This document shows, piece by piece, positions 52,291 to 61,400 of a stretch of 64,000 bases of DNA. Position numbers and translations under genes: made by a program. The DNA is from Pseudoalteromonas sp. S16_S37 (lineage in GTDB: Bacteria; Pseudomonadota; Gammaproteobacteria; Enterobacterales; Alteromonadaceae). The stretch covers positions 124,001 through 188,000 of the forward strand of contig NZ_JAAUWV010000004.1 in assembly GCF_014694405.1 (NCBI RefSeq). Reading direction: 5' to 3'. The notes beneath the pieces are model-generated. The model was not told where the DNA came from and did not search any database. It worked only from the letters and a program-made list of their open reading frames with translations. Numbering within the stretch: position 1 is the first letter of the stretch; the number at the start of each line of letters is the position of its first letter.

Positions 52291-52956
52291 ATGGTTAGCA
52301 TTGAAATAGTCGCTGACGAAGGTGACTTTGTTGTTGCTCATAAGGCCGCTGGGATAAGTTTTCATAGTGAGAGTGACATTGGCTTTGTCGTGCAGCTAGA
52401 AAAGCAGCTTGGCGTTAAGCTCTATGCTGTGCATAGGCTCGATAAGGTTACATCGGGATTACTGATACTCGCAAAATCAAGCGCTGCAGCGAATAGCCTA
52501 AGCCAATTGTTCGCGCACAGAGAAATTGATAAAGCTTATCTTGCACTGATAACAGACAAACCCAAGAAAAAACAAGGCTGGATCAAAGGCGATATGGGTA
52601 AAGCGCGTCGAGGCGCTTATAAACTCCTCAAAAGCAGCGACAATCCTGCGATAACCAGGTTTTACAGTATCAGTCTTGAAGCTGGCCTTAGAGCCTGCAT
52701 TTTAAAGCCCTTTACAGGTAAAACACATCAATTAAGGGTTGCCTTAAAAAGCTTATCAGCACCGATTTTAGGTGACGAGCTATATGGTGGACAAAGTGCT
52801 GATAGAGTGTATTTGCACGCATATGCACTGAGATTTATGTGGCAAGGTGTTGTAAAGCAATACACTATTGAGCCTAAACCCTATGGACAGTTTGCAAAAT
52901 TATTTCAACACGAGGAGTTTGCGAAATGGCAAAACCCTTGGCAGTTAGAGTGGTAG
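52291..52956 (+). CDS. RluA-like RNA pseudouridine synthase (TIGR01621-type)
   Basis: A 221-residue member of the RluA superfamily without an S4 domain. The catalytic Asp lies in VHRLDKVTSGLLILAKS, and other family motifs are ISFHSESD near the start, DKAYLALITDKPKKKQGWIK, FTGKTHQLRVALKSLSAPIL and GDELYGG followed by LHAYAL. The target RNA cannot be read. It ends one base before tcdA, so both modification enzymes may share a transcript. Confidence 0.9.
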   Translation: MVSIEIVADEGDFVVAHKAAGISFHSESDIGFVVQLEKQLGVKLYAVHRLDKVTSGLLILAKSSAAANSLSQLFAHREIDKAYLALITDKPKKKQGWIKGDMGKARRGAYKLLKSSDNPAITRFYSISLEAGLRACILKPFTGKTHQLRVALKSLSAPILGDELYGGQSADRVYLHAYALRFMWQGVVKQYTIEPKPYGQFAKLFQHEEFAKWQNPWQLEW

Positions 52957-52957
52957 T

Positions 52958-53758
52958 ATGACACAACAACAAACCCAATTACGTTTTGGTGGTATTGGTC
53001 GCTTATATGGGCAACAGCAATTAGATTGGCTAGGTGAAGCCAAGTTTTGCGTTGTAGGCATTGGTGGAGTAGGTAGTTGGGTTGCCGAAGCGCTTGCCCG
53101 CACAGGCATAGGGCATATCTGTTTAGTTGACCTAGATGATATTTGTGTCACTAACGTGAATCGACAAATTCACGCATTGTCCTCGTCTATTGGTGCGCAA
53201 AAAATAGAAGCAATGCGTGATAGGCTCATCGAAATAAACCCCCATTGCGAAGTCCAACTCATAGATGACTTTATTACTTTAGATAATATTGCCGAGTACA
53301 TCTGTGACTTTGATTATGTGATTGATTGTATTGATGCTGTAAAAGAAAAAGCGGCGTTAATCGCACATTGTAAGCGTCGCAAAATCCCAGTAATAACCAC
53401 AGGTGGCGCTGGTGGACAAACAGATCCAAGCCAAATTCAATTTGGTGATGTGGCTAAAACAACGCAAGATCCTTTGCTGGCAAAGGTCAGATATATACTC
53501 AGAAAAAACTACAATTACACAACCAATCCGAAACGAAAGTTCGGCGTCGATTGTGTTTACTCTACTGAGCAACTGGTTTATCCAACCGAAAGTGGCGAAG
53601 TTTGTATGGCTAAGCAGCAGGCCGATGGTAGCAAAAATATGGATTGTGCGACCGGATTTGGGTCGGCAACTATGGTTACTGGGACGTTTGGTTTTTTTGC
53701 CGCATCTAGAGCGATTCGTAAGTATTTGGACAAAAAAATGAAGCAAGCCAGTGCGTGA
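52958..53758 (+). CDS. tcdA: tRNA threonylcarbamoyladenosine dehydratase TcdA
   Basis: A 266-residue E1-like enzyme that dehydrates t6A37 of tRNA to cyclic t6A using ATP. N-terminal FGGIGRLYGQQQLDWLGEAK leads to the nucleotide fold VVGIGGVGSWVAEALARTGI, VDLDDICVTNVNRQIHA, and VIDCIDAVKEKAALIAHCK. The length is normal. E. coli places this gene (csdL) next to csdA-csdE; here csdA and csdE follow on the opposite strand after a broken gene. Confidence 0.96.
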   Translation: MTQQQTQLRFGGIGRLYGQQQLDWLGEAKFCVVGIGGVGSWVAEALARTGIGHICLVDLDDICVTNVNRQIHALSSSIGAQKIEAMRDRLIEINPHCEVQLIDDFITLDNIAEYICDFDYVIDCIDAVKEKAALIAHCKRRKIPVITTGGAGGQTDPSQIQFGDVAKTTQDPLLAKVRYILRKNYNYTTNPKRKFGVDCVYSTEQLVYPTESGEVCMAKQQADGSKNMDCATGFGSATMVTGTFGFFAASRAIRKYLDKKMKQASA

Positions 53759-53876
53759 TTAAGTTGGGTTCACTAGTGCGATTTTGGATTTTTTTGGTGG
53801 GGTAATTGTACAAGTAAACACAGCAATGAGCGGTGTGCTATGATCTTATTTTCTTCCACGTCGCACCGCTAAGCAA

Positions 53877-54640
53877 ATGCCATATTTCCTCATGTTGTTC
53901 ATTGTATATTCTATGTTGGTTGTGCCGATGGCCAGAGCTGAGCATATAAGAGTAGTGACTGAACATTTGGAACCCTATCAGGTGCAGAAAAAGAACGGCG
54001 AACTAGGCGGTTTCATGACGGAGATAGTCAAGGCGATGTTTTCCTTGACTGGTGATAGTTACAACATCGAAGTTATGCCTTGGGCGAGGGCCTATGAAAG
54101 GCTTTACATGAGCCAAACGTTTTAATTTATTCAATTGTGCATACAAGGGCGCGTGATCAGCATTTTGAATGGGTTGGTGAAGTACCCAGAGATACTATTT
54201 TTCTATGGGGACTAAAAAGTCACTTTCCTGAAGAACGTAATTCATTCCATTCGCTTCATTCACTGAAGTACTTTGAAACTGCGGTGATCAGAAGCTCGAA
54301 TGCAGCGCAATATCTACAGTCACTCTACTTTCAACATCTTGTTTCTGTCAGTTATGAAGAACAACTCTTAAAGTTGTTAGTACGAGAACGGGTTGCGCTT
54401 ATTATGGGCACAGAATACTCGATATGGAATCACGCACAAAACGAAAGCGTAGATCCAGCTGCGTTAGCTAAAGTTGCAGAGTTGACAGAATTGAACGTGA
54501 GTATAGGCATTGCCTTTAATAAAAAATCCAACCCATTGATCATCAAGCGATACAAAGAGGCATTTCAACAACTGGATAACACAGGGGCACTGCGTCGAAT
54601 AAAAAGCGACTGGTACGCAAGGCAGTTAATGTCACCTTAA
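53877..54640 (+). pseudogene. Periplasmic solute-binding protein (SBP family 3-like), frameshifted
   Basis: Two frames together make one ~254-residue protein. The first (53877-54125) has a signal peptide (LMLFIVYSMLVVPMARA) and the usual opening IRVVTEHLEPYQVQKKNGEL. The second frame continues with ALHEPNVLIYSIVHTRARDQ, which reads smoothly from about 54101 although the first frame runs on to a stop at 54123. The join Y-E-R/A-L-H fits loss of one base near 54095-54102. The C-terminal part ends with LRRIKSDWYARQLM, as in intact relatives. It is either a recent pseudogene or a sequencing error. The SBP relation to amino-acid or polar-ligand binding is by pattern. Confidence 0.8.
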
Positions 54641-54647
54641 TGTAAAA

Positions 54648-54665
54648 ACACACGCGCGTGTTTGA
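54648..54665. terminator. GC-rich hairpin between convergent genes
   Basis: A self-complementary ACACGCGCGTGT core (54650-54661), flanked by A-runs on the left and TTT on the right, lies between the broken solute-binding gene and csdE. It is a plausible short bidirectional terminator. Confidence 0.5.
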
Positions 54666-54676
54666 CGCGCGCCGTT

Positions 54677-55084
54677 TCAGGTCAATTGCGCAATTTGCTT
54701 CTGAATTGTCTCAACAATTGCTTTAATGCCATTACCTCTGGATGGGCTGAGGTGTTTAATTAATCCCAGAGACTCAAACTCTTGATAGGCATCAATTTGT
54801 TTCGCTTCTGTTGGTGTTTTACCACTGTACATAGCCAGCACAATTGCGAGTAGGCCTTTCACAATACGAGTGTCTGAGTCGCCGACCAAAAGCAAATTTT
54901 GCTGCTGTTCGTCAAGTTCAATGTGCAGCCAAACGTTACTTTCACAGCCCGTTACCTTTGCTTGCTCAGTCTTGAGCACATCTGGTAGCGTAGGGAGCTG
55001 TTTGCCAAGCAGCATAATCTCTCGGTAACTTTGTTGCCAACTAGCCGTATTTGAGAGTTTGTCGTGAATTTCCTGATATGTCAC
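54677..55084 (-). CDS. csdE: Sulfur acceptor protein CsdE (SufE-like)
   Basis: A 135-residue SufE-family protein that takes persulfide sulfur from CsdA. The acceptor Cys lies in KVTGCESNVWLHIELDE; another family landmark is RIVKGLLAIVLAMYSGKTP. The start is GTG at 55084 with GAAGGG eight bases upstream. It lies five bases downstream of csdA, so the pair is one operon. It is called CsdE rather than SufE because of the neighbour and the tcdA gene close by, as in E. coli. Confidence 0.93.
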   Translation of the reverse strand: MTYQEIHDKLSNTASWQQSYREIMLLGKQLPTLPDVLKTEQAKVTGCESNVWLHIELDEQQQNLLLVGDSDTRIVKGLLAIVLAMYSGKTPTEAKQIDAYQEFESLGLIKHLSPSRGNGIKAIVETIQKQIAQLT

Positions 55085-55089
55085 AAATT

Positions 55090-56307
55090 TTACCCTTCAA
55101 TCAACGCAATACAGTTGTGCAATGCGTCTATAAATCTGTCTATGTCTGTTTTGTTGTTGTAAAACGCTAAACTTACCCGAATTGTACCGTTTAAGTTTAA
55201 TGTTTGCATCAGTGGTTGCGTACAATGGTGACCACTTCGAACAGCAATGCCATAGCTGTTGAGTAGCATTGCAAAGTCGTAATGATGTTCAGACTTATAA
55301 GTAAAGCTAACGGTACCAATATTATTCTCTAAATCACCGTACAGCTTTATACCTTCAATTTGAGATAGTTGTTTGACTAGGTATTTAAATAATGACTGCT
55401 CGTAGTGATGCATTGTTGCAAAGTCGATGGTACTTAAATAATCAAGGGCTGCACCAAAACCCAGCACTGCGGAAATATTTGGGGTCCCAGGCTCAAATTT
55501 AGCTGGAGCGTCACGAAAAGTTGTTTCTTCAAACGATACCTGTTTGATCATTTCGCCTCCGGTTTGGTAAACAGGTAGCGAATTGAGTAAATCGTATTTT
55601 CCGTAAAGTACGCCCAAGCCCGTGGGCCCAAGTGCTTTATGTGCGGAAAGAACGTAAAAATCACAATCTAGCGCTTTTAAGTTTGGTCGCAAATGCAAAA
55701 ATGCTTGAGCGCCGTCAATCAGCGTGACTGCCCCAAATTCTTTTGCTTTAGCAATAAGCTTTTCAACCTCTTGGATATTTCCAAGGGTGTTTGAAGCATG
55801 AGAGCAGGCAAACACTTTGGGTTGCAATTGCGCTATTTTGTTTATCGCTTGTGCTGTATCTATGACTCCCTGTGCATTAACAGGTATCACTTCGAGCTTT
55901 GCATTAGTACGCTGCGCTAGCTGTTGCCAAGGCACAATATTGGCGTGATGTTCAAGCGCTGTAATGAGAATAATATCGTCTTGCAGCAAGTGCTGGGTTA
56001 AACCTGCCGCAACTAAATTGATACTTTCAGTTGCGCCACTGGTCCAGACGATTTCTGTTGCGTTTACGCTAAGAAAGTTGGCTATTTTTTCGCGCACTTT
56101 TTCATAGTTTAAAGTCGCTTGCTCGCTAAGTGTGTGTAAACCTCTGTGTACGTTCGCGTTGTTTTTTGCATAAAAGCGATTAATTTCGTCAATCACCGTC
56201 TGAGGCTTTTGGCTGGTGGCACCTGAGTCTAGATAAACTAAAGGATTACCTTCTATATGCTGGTCAAGTGCTGGAAAATCGTTTCGCAGTTGTGCAATGT
56301 CACTCAT
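55090..56307 (-). CDS. csdA: Cysteine desulfurase CsdA
   Basis: A 405-residue PLP enzyme that releases sulfur from cysteine as protein persulfide. The PLP Lys is in VLSAHKALGPTGLGVLYG, the active Cys in RSGHHCTQPLMQTL, and the N-terminal VYLDSGATSQKPQTVID and TSGATESINLVA mark the SufS/CsdA group. The C-terminal loop is short, as in CsdA. It delivers sulfur through CsdE, partly towards the TcdA-linked t6A pathway in E. coli. Confidence 0.94.
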   Translation of the reverse strand: MSDIAQLRNDFPALDQHIEGNPLVYLDSGATSQKPQTVIDEINRFYAKNNANVHRGLHTLSEQATLNYEKVREKIANFLSVNATEIVWTSGATESINLVAAGLTQHLLQDDIILITALEHHANIVPWQQLAQRTNAKLEVIPVNAQGVIDTAQAINKIAQLQPKVFACSHASNTLGNIQEVEKLIAKAKEFGAVTLIDGAQAFLHLRPNLKALDCDFYVLSAHKALGPTGLGVLYGKYDLLNSLPVYQTGGEMIKQVSFEETTFRDAPAKFEPGTPNISAVLGFGAALDYLSTIDFATMHHYEQSLFKYLVKQLSQIEGIKLYGDLENNIGTVSFTYKSEHHYDFAMLLNSYGIAVRSGHHCTQPLMQTLNLNGTIRVSLAFYNNKTDIDRFIDALHNCIALIEG

Positions 56308-56366
56308 GCAGTGTTCCTTAGGGTTAACAGAGCGTGGATTTTAAATAGATTTACAGGTTAAAGCCA

Positions 56367-56393
56367 ATAAAAAAGGCCGCAATCAGCGGCCTT
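56367..56393 (-). terminator. Terminator of gltA
   Basis: An AAGGCCGC/GCGGCCTT 8-bp perfect stem (56373-56380, 56386-56393). On the minus strand it is followed by six T. It lies 19 bases after the gltA stop. Confidence 0.92.
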
Positions 56394-56411
56394 AATTGAG
56401 ATAAAAAGTGA

Positions 56412-57698
56412 TTATCTTTGTGATACCGGTGTGTAATCGCGGTTCGTGTAGCCTGTATAAAGTTGGCGAGGACGGCCAATTTTATGACCAGGTTGAGATA
56501 ACATTTCATCCCAATGTGAAATCCAACCAACTGTACGAGACATAGCGAAAATAACGGTAAACATGCTGGTAGGAATACCGATAGCTTTCAAGATGATACC
56601 TGAGTAGAAATCTACGTTAGGGTATAGCTTCTTCTCGATAAAGTAAGGGTCTTCCAAGGCGATTTGTTCAAGCTTCATCGCAACATCTAACAATGGATCT
56701 TGGATATTTAGTTCTTTAAGAACTTCATGACATGTCTCACGCATTACTGTAGCACGAGGGTCGAAGTTTTTATAAACACGGTGACCGAAGCCCATTAAGC
56801 GGAACGGGTCGTTCTTGTCTTTAGCTTTTGCAACATATTCATCGATGCGATCTACTGAACCGATTTCTTCTAACATGTTTAAACATGCTTCGTTTGCACC
56901 GCCATGAGCAGGGCCCCAAAGTGATGCAATACCCGCAGCAATACAAGCGTAAGGGTTAGCACCTGAAGAACCTGCTAGACGTACAGTTGACGTTGATGCG
57001 TTTTGCTCGTGGTCAGCGTGAAGCATGAAAATTTTATCCATTGCTTTTGCTAGGATAGGATTCACTATGTATTCTTCTGCTGGTACAGAGAACATCATAT
57101 GTAAGAAGTTTTCTGCATAGCTTAAATCATTGCGAGGGTATACGAACGGTTGACCAACGTTATATTTATATGCCATCGCCGCGATTGTTGGCAATTTAGC
57201 TACTAAACGCACTGCACTGCGGTGACGCTGCTCAGCGTCTGAAATGTCTAAATCATCGTGGTAGAAAGATGACATAGCACCTACTACGCCACAAAGCATT
57301 GCCATTGGGTGAGAATCAACGCGGAAACCTTGGAAAAATACCGCGATTTTTTCATGCAACATGGTGTTGCGTGTGATCTCATCTGCAAATTCAGCATGTT
57401 GTTCAGCTGTCGGTAACTCACCTTTTAGTAAAAGATAACAAAGTTCGATGTAGTTAGACTTTTCAGCAAGCTGTTCAATTGGGTAGCCGCGGTGTAACAA
57501 TACGCCTTTCCCGCCGTCAATGTAGGTGATAGATGACTCGCACGAACCGGTAGACATAAAACCTGGGTCATATGTGAAATGGCCATGTGCGCCCAAAGTG
57601 CGAACATCAATTACATCTTGGCCAGCTGTGCCTGAGTAAATCGGAAGTTCAATCGGATCGTGACCTTCAATATGTACTGTGGCTTTTTTATCTGCCAT
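56412..57698 (-). CDS. gltA: Citrate synthase, type II
   Basis: A 428-residue citrate synthase that joins acetyl-CoA and oxaloacetate. The catalytic residues are found in [16 protein letters not shown] (His), [16 protein letters not shown] (His) and [17 protein letters not shown] (Asp). The N-terminal extension ([20 protein letters not shown]) is that of the hexameric, NADH-inhibited type II of gammaproteobacteria. AGGAGA precedes the ATG. The gene is divergent from sdhC with 398 bases between, as in E. coli. Confidence 0.97.
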   Translation of the reverse strand: MADKKATVHIEGHDPIELPIYSGTAGQDVIDVRTLGAHGHFTYDPGFMSTGSCESSITYIDGGKGVLLHRGYPIEQLAEKSNYIELCYLLLKGELPTAEQHAEFADEITRNTMLHEKIAVFFQGFRVDSHPMAMLCGVVGAMSSFYHDDLDISDAEQRHRSAVRLVAKLPTIAAMAYKYNVGQPFVYPRNDLSYAENFLHMMFSVPAEEYIVNPILAKAMDKIFMLHADHEQNASTSTVRLAGSSGANPYACIAAGIASLWGPAHGGANEACLNMLEEIGSVDRIDEYVAKAKDKNDPFRLMGFGHRVYKNFDPRATVMRETCHEVLKELNIQDPLLDVAMKLEQIALEDPYFIEKKLYPNVDFYSGIILKAIGIPTSMFTVIFAMSRTVGWISHWDEMLSQPGHKIGRPRQLYTGYTNRDYTPVSQR

Positions 57699-57897
57699 CT
57701 ATTTATCTCCTATAAAATAACAATTCTGATTGTTATGTTGTGATACGAATGTTAAGCAAATTCTGATCATTTTAACGTAAAACTGGGGTGGAAAGTCAAT
57801 TTTTCTAAGAATTATGCAAATATGTATAATAAATATTCTATGGAGATTAAATATTATACCATTGGCTAATTCGCAACCGTCTCAATCTAAACAAGAA

Positions 57898-57926
57898 TTG
57901 TAAAAGCGCCCACGGCCTTATATACT
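57898..57926 (+). promoter_or_regulatory. Promoter of the sdh operon
   Basis: TTGTAA (57898-57903), 17-base spacer, TATACT (57921-57926). It would give a leader of about 165 bases to the sdhC start. It lies in the 398-base gltA-sdhC gap (57699-58096), whose gltA half is very AT-rich and must hold the gltA promoter, which I could not place with confidence. Confidence 0.7.
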
Positions 57927-57957
57927 GTCAAAGGTTTTATACCGTATCGTCTGTGGG

Positions 57958-58042
57958 TAAACCTATTTTTACGAAAAATGATCGTTTTTTTGGAAAAACA
58001 GGTTTATTTAGAGTGTGCCATTTGTGCATGTAGTGCAAATGG
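57958..58042 (+). promoter_or_regulatory. Folded 5' leader of the sdh operon
   Basis: Within the predicted leader, TAAACCT (57958-57964) and TTTTT (57966-57970) pair with AAAAA (57994-57998) and AGGTTTA (58000-58006), broken by one A-C mismatch. An inner ACGA/TCGT pair (57971-57974, 57982-57985) extends it. A second hairpin CCATTTG/CAAATGG follows (58018-58042). No T-run follows, so this is not a plain terminator; it may be a site for sRNA control or mRNA stability. Confidence 0.5.
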
Positions 58043-58096
58043 GTTTTATAAAAACAAGTAGATGAGCTCCTTTGTGGGCAAGATGGGCAAGTAACT

Positions 58097-58474
58097 GTGA
58101 AAAAGCAAAGACCTGTAAATCTAGATCTTACGACTATATCGATGCCGGCAACGGCTAAAGCGTCGATTCTGCACCGCGTAACTGGCGTGGCGTTATTCTT
58201 CGCTTTAACTTTTGTCATTTGGGCTTGGTCTGAGTCTCTTTCTTCTCCCGAAGGTTTTGAGTTTGTAAAAGGCCTATTTAGCGGCTTTATTGCAAAATTC
58301 ATCGCGTGGGGCACCGTCAGTGTTCTGGCATATCACCTAATCGTTGGTATCCGTCACATGATCCAAGACATGGGTCACTGGGAAGAATTAGAGTCTGGCA
58401 ACAGCAGCGCTAAAATTGCAATTGCACTTTCTGTGGTAGTAGCAATTCTAGCAGGAGTGTGGATATGGTCTTAA
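58097..58474 (+). CDS. sdhC: Succinate dehydrogenase cytochrome b556 subunit
   Basis: A 125-residue membrane anchor with three helices. It opens with RPVNLDLTTISMPATAKASI and LHRVTGVALFFALTFVIWAW. The heme-ligand region LAYHLIVGIRHMIQDMGHWE is present. With SdhD it holds heme b and the quinone site of complex II. The start is GTG at 58097; the operon order C-D-A-B is normal. Confidence 0.96.
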   Translation: MKKQRPVNLDLTTISMPATAKASILHRVTGVALFFALTFVIWAWSESLSSPEGFEFVKGLFSGFIAKFIAWGTVSVLAYHLIVGIRHMIQDMGHWEELESGNSSAKIAIALSVVVAILAGVWIWS

Positions 58475-58812
58475 ATCAAGCAACTTTCAAGCGTGATGGC
58501 GTACAAGATTACGTGTCGTTGCGTACAACCGCATTAGTAATTGCAGCATATGCAGTATTTATTGTTGGTTATTTACTTCTTACTCCAGAACTGACATTCG
58601 AAGCATGGAAAGGTTTGTTCTCAAATCTAGCTGTTAAAGCAGCAACCATCATTACTTTAGTGTGCATTATGGTGCATACACGTATCGGTCTTTGGCAAGT
58701 CCTAACAGACTACGTTAAAAGCTCAACGATGCGTTCGGTACTAGGCTTCGTTTTAAACTTAATGGCGCTTGCTTACGTAGCAATTGGTCTGTTTGTTCTG
58801 TGGGGTGTTTAA
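58465..58812 (+). CDS. sdhD: Succinate dehydrogenase membrane anchor subunit
   Basis: A 115-residue partner of SdhC with three membrane helices. I start at the ATG at 58465, with AGGAG at 58453-58457, rather than the upstream GTG. The conserved IMVHTRIGLWQVLTDYVKSS holds the heme and quinone residues (compare LVHAWIGMWQVLTDY). It overlaps sdhC by ten bases and is joined directly to sdhA, so translation is coupled. Confidence 0.96.
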   Translation: MVLNQATFKRDGVQDYVSLRTTALVIAAYAVFIVGYLLLTPELTFEAWKGLFSNLAVKAATIITLVCIMVHTRIGLWQVLTDYVKSSTMRSVLGFVLNLMALAYVAIGLFVLWGV

Positions 58813-60585
58813 GTGAAATACAATACTCGTGAATTTGATGCTGTTGTTATCGGTGCTGGTGGTGCTGGTATGCGTGCAGCACTTGCTATCTCTGAATCAG
58901 GCAAAACTTGTGCATTGATTTCTAAAGTTTTCCCAACACGTTCTCACACAGTATCTGCGCAAGGTGGTATCACTGTTGCACTAGGTAACTCGCATGAGGA
59001 TAACTGGGAATGGCACATGTACGATACGGTTAAAGGGTCAGACTTTATCGGTGACCAAGACGCTATCGAATATATGTGTCAAACAGGTCCTGAAGCTATC
59101 ACTGAATTAGAAAACATGGGTCTGCCATTTTCTCGTTTTGAGAATGGCCGTGTTTATCAGCGTCCTTTCGGTGGTCAGTCGAAAAATTTCGGTGGCGAGC
59201 AGGCAGCTCGTACAGCTGCGGCAGCTGACCGTACAGGTCATGCGCTACTTCATTGCTTGTACCAACAGAACGTTAAAAACAAAACCAACGTTTTCTCAGA
59301 ATGGTACGCATTAGACTTAGTTAAAAACGATAACGGTGATGTAGTAGGTTGTACCGCTATTGATATCGAATCAGGTGAAGTTACATACTTCAAATCTAAA
59401 GCAGTTGTGCTTGCAACGGGTGGTGCAGGGCGTATCTTCGCTTCTACGACCAATGCTCACATCAACACTGGTGACGGTGTTGGTATGGCAACACGTGCTG
59501 GCATCGCAATGCAAGATATGGAAATGTGGCAATTTCACCCAACCGGTATCGCAGGTGCAGGTACACTGGTAACTGAAGGTTGTCGTGGTGAAGGTGGTTA
59601 CCTTCTAAATAAAGATGGCGAACGTTTCATGGAACGTTATGCACCAAATGCTAAAGACTTAGCATCGCGTGACGTTGTTGCTCGCTCAATGATGACTGAA
59701 ATTCGTGAAGGTCGTGGTTGTGACGGTCCTTGGGGTCCTCACATCAAACTTAAGCTAGATCACTTAGGTGAAGAAACGCTTAACCTGCGTCTTCCAGGTG
59801 TATGTGACTTGTCTAAGACATTTGCACACGTAGACCCTGCTAAAGAGCCAATTCCAGTAATCCCAACATGTCACTACATGATGGGTGGTGTTCCAACTAA
59901 CGTAAACGGTCAGGTGTTAAGCGTTGACGCGAACGGAAACGGAAAGCTAGTTGAAGGTTTATTTGCAGTAGGTGAGATTGCTTGTGTATCAGTACACGGT
60001 GCTAACCGCTTAGGTGGTAACTCACTACTTGACCTAGTTGTATTCGGCCGTGCGGCTGGTAACTTCCTAGGCCAATACCTAGCAGATACGCAAATCTCTA
60101 AAGATGCATCAAGTGATGACATCGATGCTGCATTTGCTCGTTTCAACCGTTGGGAAAACTCTACCAAAGGTCAGGGCGAAGATCCGGTTCAAATCAAAAA
60201 AGACTTACAACAGTGTATGCAGCTTAACTTCTCGGTATTCCGTGAAGGTGATGCGATGGCTGAGGGTCTACAGCAGCTTAAAGAAATTCGTGAGCGTCTT
60301 AAGCATGCGCGTCTTGATGACAAGTCAACCGAGTTTAACACTCAACGTATCGAGTGTTTAGAGCTAGATAACCTTATGGAAACTGCTTACTCAACAGCGG
60401 TTGCTGCAAACTTCCGTCAGGAAAGTCGCGGTGCTCACTCACGTTTTGACTATCCAGACCGTGATGATGAAAACTGGTTATGTCACACAGTTTACAACCC
60501 TGTGACGGAAAGCATGAGCAAGCGCGAAGTAAACTACGCGCCTAAGACTCGTGAAGCATTCCCACCAAAAGCACGTACTTACTAG
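58813..60585 (+). CDS. sdhA: Succinate dehydrogenase flavoprotein subunit
   Basis: The 590-residue catalytic subunit of complex II, oxidising succinate to fumarate with covalent FAD. The dinucleotide fold is [20 protein letters not shown]; the FAD-linked His lies in [17 protein letters not shown]. Active-site pieces are [39 protein letters not shown] and [20 protein letters not shown]. The start is GTG directly after the sdhD stop. The length equals that of E. coli SdhA within two residues. Confidence 0.98.
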   Translation: MKYNTREFDAVVIGAGGAGMRAALAISESGKTCALISKVFPTRSHTVSAQGGITVALGNSHEDNWEWHMYDTVKGSDFIGDQDAIEYMCQTGPEAITELENMGLPFSRFENGRVYQRPFGGQSKNFGGEQAARTAAAADRTGHALLHCLYQQNVKNKTNVFSEWYALDLVKNDNGDVVGCTAIDIESGEVTYFKSKAVVLATGGAGRIFASTTNAHINTGDGVGMATRAGIAMQDMEMWQFHPTGIAGAGTLVTEGCRGEGGYLLNKDGERFMERYAPNAKDLASRDVVARSMMTEIREGRGCDGPWGPHIKLKLDHLGEETLNLRLPGVCDLSKTFAHVDPAKEPIPVIPTCHYMMGGVPTNVNGQVLSVDANGNGKLVEGLFAVGEIACVSVHGANRLGGNSLLDLVVFGRAAGNFLGQYLADTQISKDASSDDIDAAFARFNRWENSTKGQGEDPVQIKKDLQQCMQLNFSVFREGDAMAEGLQQLKEIRERLKHARLDDKSTEFNTQRIECLELDNLMETAYSTAVAANFRQESRGAHSRFDYPDRDDENWLCHTVYNPVTESMSKREVNYAPKTREAFPPKARTY

Positions 60586-60595
60586 GAGCTAGACG

Positions 60596-61315
60596 ATGGC
60601 AACTTTAGAATTTTCTGTTTATCGTTATAATCCTGATGTGGACAATGCACCACGTATGCAGGATTACACGCTTGAGGTAGAAGAAGGCCGTGACATGATG
60701 GTGTTGGACGCGCTTTTACTTCTAAAAGAGCAAGACCCAACGTTATCTTTCCGTCGTTCTTGTCGTGAAGGTGTATGTGGTTCTGATGGTGTAAACATGA
60801 ACGGCAAAAACGGCCTTGCATGTATCACACCTATTTCAGCTTTACAAAAAAATGGTAAAGGTAAAATCATTCTACGTCCGTTACCTGGCTTGCCAGTTAT
60901 CCGTGACTTAGTTATTGATATGAGTCAATTTTATACTCAATATGAGAAAGTTAAGCCGTTCTTAATCAACGACAAACCAACCGGTGGCGTTGAGCGTCTT
61001 CAGACAATTGAAGAACGTGAAGAGCTTGATGGCTTGTATGAGTGTATTTTATGTGCGTGTTGTTCAACGTCGTGTCCTTCGTTTTGGTGGAACCCAGACA
61101 AGTTCATCGGCCCAGCAGGTCTTCTACATGCTTATCGTTTCTTGGCTGATAGCCGCGATACTGCGACAGAAGAGCGTTTGGCAGACCTTGACGATGCGTT
61201 CAGCGTATTCCGCTGTCACGGTATCATGAACTGTGTTAGCGTATGTCCAAAAGGCTTGAATCCAACTAAAGCAATTGGTCAGATTAAATCTATGTTGTTA
61301 AATCGTTCGGTTTAA
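60596..61315 (+). CDS. sdhB: Succinate dehydrogenase iron-sulfur subunit
   Basis: A 239-residue protein that passes electrons from FAD to quinone. The 2Fe-2S site is SCREGVCGSDGVNMNGKNGL plus AC; the 4Fe-4S and 3Fe-4S sites are CILCACCSTSCPSFWW and CHGIMNCVSVCPKGLNPTKA. It begins ten bases after sdhA with GGAGCT as ribosome site. sucA follows after an 85-base gap with a hairpin. Confidence 0.98.
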   Translation: MATLEFSVYRYNPDVDNAPRMQDYTLEVEEGRDMMVLDALLLLKEQDPTLSFRRSCREGVCGSDGVNMNGKNGLACITPISALQKNGKGKIILRPLPGLPVIRDLVIDMSQFYTQYEKVKPFLINDKPTGGVERLQTIEEREELDGLYECILCACCSTSCPSFWWNPDKFIGPAGLLHAYRFLADSRDTATEERLADLDDAFSVFRCHGIMNCVSVCPKGLNPTKAIGQIKSMLLNRSV

Positions 61316-61332
61316 GACATATTTAAATCCTT

Positions 61333-61358
61333 AGATGGCATGCACACGCATGCCATCT
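61333..61358 (+). terminator. Hairpin between sdhB and sucA
   Basis: An 11-bp perfect stem (AGATGGCATGC, 61333-61343; GCATGCCATCT, 61348-61358) with an ACAC loop. The following TGTTATTAATT is only partly T-rich, so it may be a leaky terminator or an mRNA-stabilising hairpin that lowers sucA expression relative to sdhCDAB. Confidence 0.65.
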
Positions 61359-61400
61359 TGTTATTAATTAAATTTCTGCGCTAGAGAAAAGGGCTAATAA

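Noticed and set aside
54137..54640. Separate intact gene for the second half of the solute-binding protein
   Set aside because: It has no signal peptide or ribosome site, and it continues the first frame smoothly once one base is restored.
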